NCBI GenBank assembly: GCA_934663885.1
Contig: CAKUKW010000108.1
Span: 1-7,060, forward strand
Length of the DNA: 7,060 bases
Direction of reading: 5' to 3'
Source: an uncultured Tidjanibacter sp.
Lineage (GTDB): Bacteria; Bacteroidota; Bacteroidia; Bacteroidales; Rikenellaceae
Positions 4,896 to 7,060 of this stretch are shown in pieces (the stretch's first letter is position 1; the number at the start of each line of letters is the position of its first letter). A program made the translations under genes and the position numbers. The notes beneath the pieces were generated by a model, which had not been told where the DNA came from, did not search any database, and saw nothing but the letters and a program-made list of their open reading frames with translations.

Positions 4896-7060
4896 ATGCA
4901 AAATTTCAGGAATACCGTGTTGGCACTTTTATTCATATTCCCATTTACTGCAACGGCGGCGGAGATCCCTATGCGCCGGAAAACACCGGTAGATTACGTT
5001 AACCCTTTCATAGGTACCAGCAACTACGGTGCGACTAACCCCGGGGCCTTATGCCCGAACGGAATGATGTCTGTATCCCCTTTTAATGTAATGGGCTCGG
5101 CGGACAATCAGTACGATAAAGAAAAAAGATGGTGGTCAACGCCTTACGACAACCGGAACGTATATTTTACAGGCTATTCCCATGTCAACCTTAGCGGCGT
5201 CGGCTGCCCCGATCTGGGAGCGTTGCTGCTGATGCCTACGACCGGTGAGATGAATGTGGATTACCGCGAATACGGGAGTAGGTATACCGACGAAGAAGCC
5301 TCTCCGGGTTATTATTACAATTATCTGGATAAATACGGGGTCGCCACCGAAGCCACGGCTACAACCCGTACTGGTGCTACACGATTTACATTTCCCGCCG
5401 GTAAAAGCAATATATTATTAAACCTGGGCGAAGGACTTACGAACGAATCGGGAGCCGTTGTCAGGCAAGTCAGCAATACGGAAATCGAAGGTTCTAAATT
5501 ACTGGGTACATTCTGCTACAACTCCGGGGCGGTCTTTCCAATATATTTCGTAATGCGTGTAAGCAAGGCTCCGGTTGAAAGCGGATTCTGGAAAATGCAG
5601 CGCCCGCGCACGGGAATAAAAGCCGAATGGGACTCCGACCAGGGAAAATATAAGCTATACAGGAATTACGGAAAAGAGTTGGCCGGTGATGATATAGGCG
5701 CATATTTCACATTCGACACCGAGGCCGACGAGCAGATAGAAGTTCGTATAGGCGTTTCGTTTGTAAGCATCGAAAACGCGCGCCTGAACCTCGACGCCGA
5801 ATCCGACGGTAAAGATTTCTCTGACATCTGGTTCGACGCCCGCAGGAAATGGGATAGCGATCTATCGCGTATAGAAGTCGAGGGCGGTACCGAAGAGCAG
5901 AAAACCGTTTTTTACACGGCGCTCTACCACGCCCTTATCCACCCCAATATCCTGAGCGACGTGAACGGCGACTACCCTGCAATGGAAAGTAACCTGATAA
6001 TGAATACCGGGGGGAAGCGTTATACCGTTTTTTCGCTCTGGGACACGTACCGCAATCTCCATCAGCTACTGACACTGGTCTACCCAGAGCGGCAGAAAGA
6101 TATGATCCTGAGCATGATCGGCATGTACCGCGAGCACGGATGGCTGCCTAAATGGGAGCTCTACGGCAGGGAGACACTCGCTATGGAGGGTGACCCGGCA
6201 ATCCCCGTAATAGTGGATACATGGATGAAGGGACACCGGTATTTCGATCCGGAAGAAGCCTACGGGGCCATGTATAGATCTGCAACCATGCCGGGAAAGG
6301 ATAACCTGATGCGACCGGACAACGACGATTATATGGCCTTGGGGTATGTGCCTTTGCGCGAAGAATTCGACAACTCCGTATCGCATGCCCTCGAATACTA
6401 CATCGCCGACCATGCCCTCTACAAATTCGCAGAGGCGCTCGGGAAAAAACAGGATGCAAAATTGTTCCGCGAGCGTTCGCTGGGATACAAAAACTATTAC
6501 TGCCCACAGTACGGCACCTTCCGCCCGAAATTGCCGGACGGGAAATTCATCGAGCCTTTCGATCCGGTACTGGGAGCCAATTTCGAACCAAATCCCGGCT
6601 TCCATGAAGGCAATGCTTGGAATTACACGTTCTATGTACCTCACGACGTTTATGGCCTGGCGAAGCTGATGGGGGGCAACAAAAAATTTGTAGAGCGCCT
6701 GCAATCGGTTTTTGACAACGGATATTATGATCCGGCAAATGAGCCCGATATCGCCTATCCTTATCTTTTCAGCTATTTCAAAGATGAGCAGTGGCGCACT
6801 CAGAAACTTACGCGCGAACTGCTCTCAAAGTATTACACCACACGGCCCGACGGGTTGCCGGGGAATGATGATACCGGAACCATGTCGGCATGGGCGGTAT
6901 TCTCCATGATGGGATTTTATCCCGACTGTCCCGGCGAACCGTACTATACGATCACATCCCCGGTTTTCGACAAAGTGACCATACAGCTCGACGCGGACTA
7001 TTATCCTGCCGAAGAGCTCGTTATCGAGTCGAAAAACAATTCTCCTGAAAATATCTATAT
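4896..7060 (+). CDS. GH92 family alpha-mannosidase-type glycoside hydrolase (3' end outside window)
   Basis: The frame is open from ATG 4896 to the window edge (721 codons visible; family members are usually 730-780 residues, so little is missing). A signal peptide (hydrophobic residues 8-22, cleavage near TAA-E23) suggests export to the periplasm or surface. GH92 enzymes are calcium-dependent, inverting exo-alpha-mannosidases. Family landmarks are VNPFIGT (35-41) and PNGMMSVSPF in the N-terminal beta-domain. The catalytic part has FYTALYHALIHPN, VFSLWDTYRNLH, HEGNAWNYTFYVPHD (570-584) and GLPGNDDTGTMSAW. Glu571 corresponds to the catalytic acid, and an aspartate in GNDD (658-659) to the base. 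The variants ETLAMEGDP and NEPDIAYPYLF differ from the NEP-SHH type recalled from alpha-1,2 enzymes, so linkage specificity may differ. It is not lipidated by any visible lipobox. Confidence 0.93.
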   Translation, partial: MQNFRNTVLALLFIFPFTATAAEIPMRRKTPVDYVNPFIGTSNYGATNPGALCPNGMMSVSPFNVMGSADNQYDKEKRWWSTPYDNRNVYFTGYSHVNLSGVGCPDLGALLLMPTTGEMNVDYREYGSRYTDEEASPGYYYNYLDKYGVATEATATTRTGATRFTFPAGKSNILLNLGEGLTNESGAVVRQVSNTEIEGSKLLGTFCYNSGAVFPIYFVMRVSKAPVESGFWKMQRPRTGIKAEWDSDQGKYKLYRNYGKELAGDDIGAYFTFDTEADEQIEVRIGVSFVSIENARLNLDAESDGKDFSDIWFDARRKWDSDLSRIEVEGGTEEQKTVFYTALYHALIHPNILSDVNGDYPAMESNLIMNTGGKRYTVFSLWDTYRNLHQLLTLVYPERQKDMILSMIGMYREHGWLPKWELYGRETLAMEGDPAIPVIVDTWMKGHRYFDPEEAYGAMYRSATMPGKDNLMRPDNDDYMALGYVPLREEFDNSVSHALEYYIADHALYKFAEALGKKQDAKLFRERSLGYKNYYCPQYGTFRPKLPDGKFIEPFDPVLGANFEPNPGFHEGNAWNYTFYVPHDVYGLAKLMGGNKKFVERLQSVFDNGYYDPANEPDIAYPYLFSYFKDEQWRTQKLTRELLSKYYTTRPDGLPGNDDTGTMSAWAVFSMMGFYPDCPGEPYYTITSPVFDKVTIQLDADYYPAEELVIESKNNSPENIY

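Noticed and set aside
6066..6704. 212-codon open frame on the minus strand
   Set aside because: It lies wholly inside the GH92 coding sequence, which has clear family motifs; the opposite-strand frame shows no recognisable domain.

Overview
The window looks like chromosomal DNA of a Bacteroidales bacterium; a relative of Alistipes or another Rikenellaceae is plausible but not proven. Three things point there. Several intergenic regions carry Bacteroidetes-type -7 elements (TAnnTTTG). Ribosome binding sites are A/T-rich with little Shine-Dalgarno sequence. The gene content is also typical: a SusC-type plug domain, TonB C-terminal domains, a GH92 glycosidase and a DUF2007 protein.

Layout: (1) 28-954, minus strand: a YitT-family membrane protein with a DUF2179 tail. 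(2) 955-1326: an AT-rich divergent intergenic region with a minus-strand promoter and small repeats. (3) 1327-2112: a secreted protein made of two TonB C-terminal domains, whose last residues are encoded by a palindromic, repeat-like sequence. (4) 2132-2310: a good -7 element followed by a 157-bp element with 21-bp terminal inverted repeats (20 of 21 matching), probably a MITE or other IS-derived non-autonomous element. (5) 2322-3653: a YqaA/DedA-type membrane protein and aroE (shikimate dehydrogenase), a probable two-gene operon. (6) 3657-3905, minus strand: a small DUF2007 protein converging on aroE with 3 bp between the stop codons, expressed from a promoter about 120 bp upstream of its start. 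(7) 4062-4742: a secreted protein ending in a TonB-dependent-receptor plug-like module with no barrel, followed by a 34-bp perfect palindrome acting as a terminator. (8) 4896 to the window end: a GH92 alpha-mannosidase-type glycosidase, about 721 codons visible, running off the edge.

Most of this is housekeeping and accessory-metabolism content. aroE serves aromatic amino acid synthesis. The GH92 enzyme suggests alpha-mannoside (host or yeast glycan) use in the periplasm or at the surface. The TonB_C-only and plug-only proteins are pieces of the TonB-dependent transport architecture found without their usual partner domains. I do not see a defence system, CRISPR array, tRNA, rRNA or intact transposase. 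The least ordinary signals are the inverted-repeat element wedged between a promoter and the yqaA-like start codon, the repeat-derived protein tail just upstream of it, and the barrel-less plug protein.
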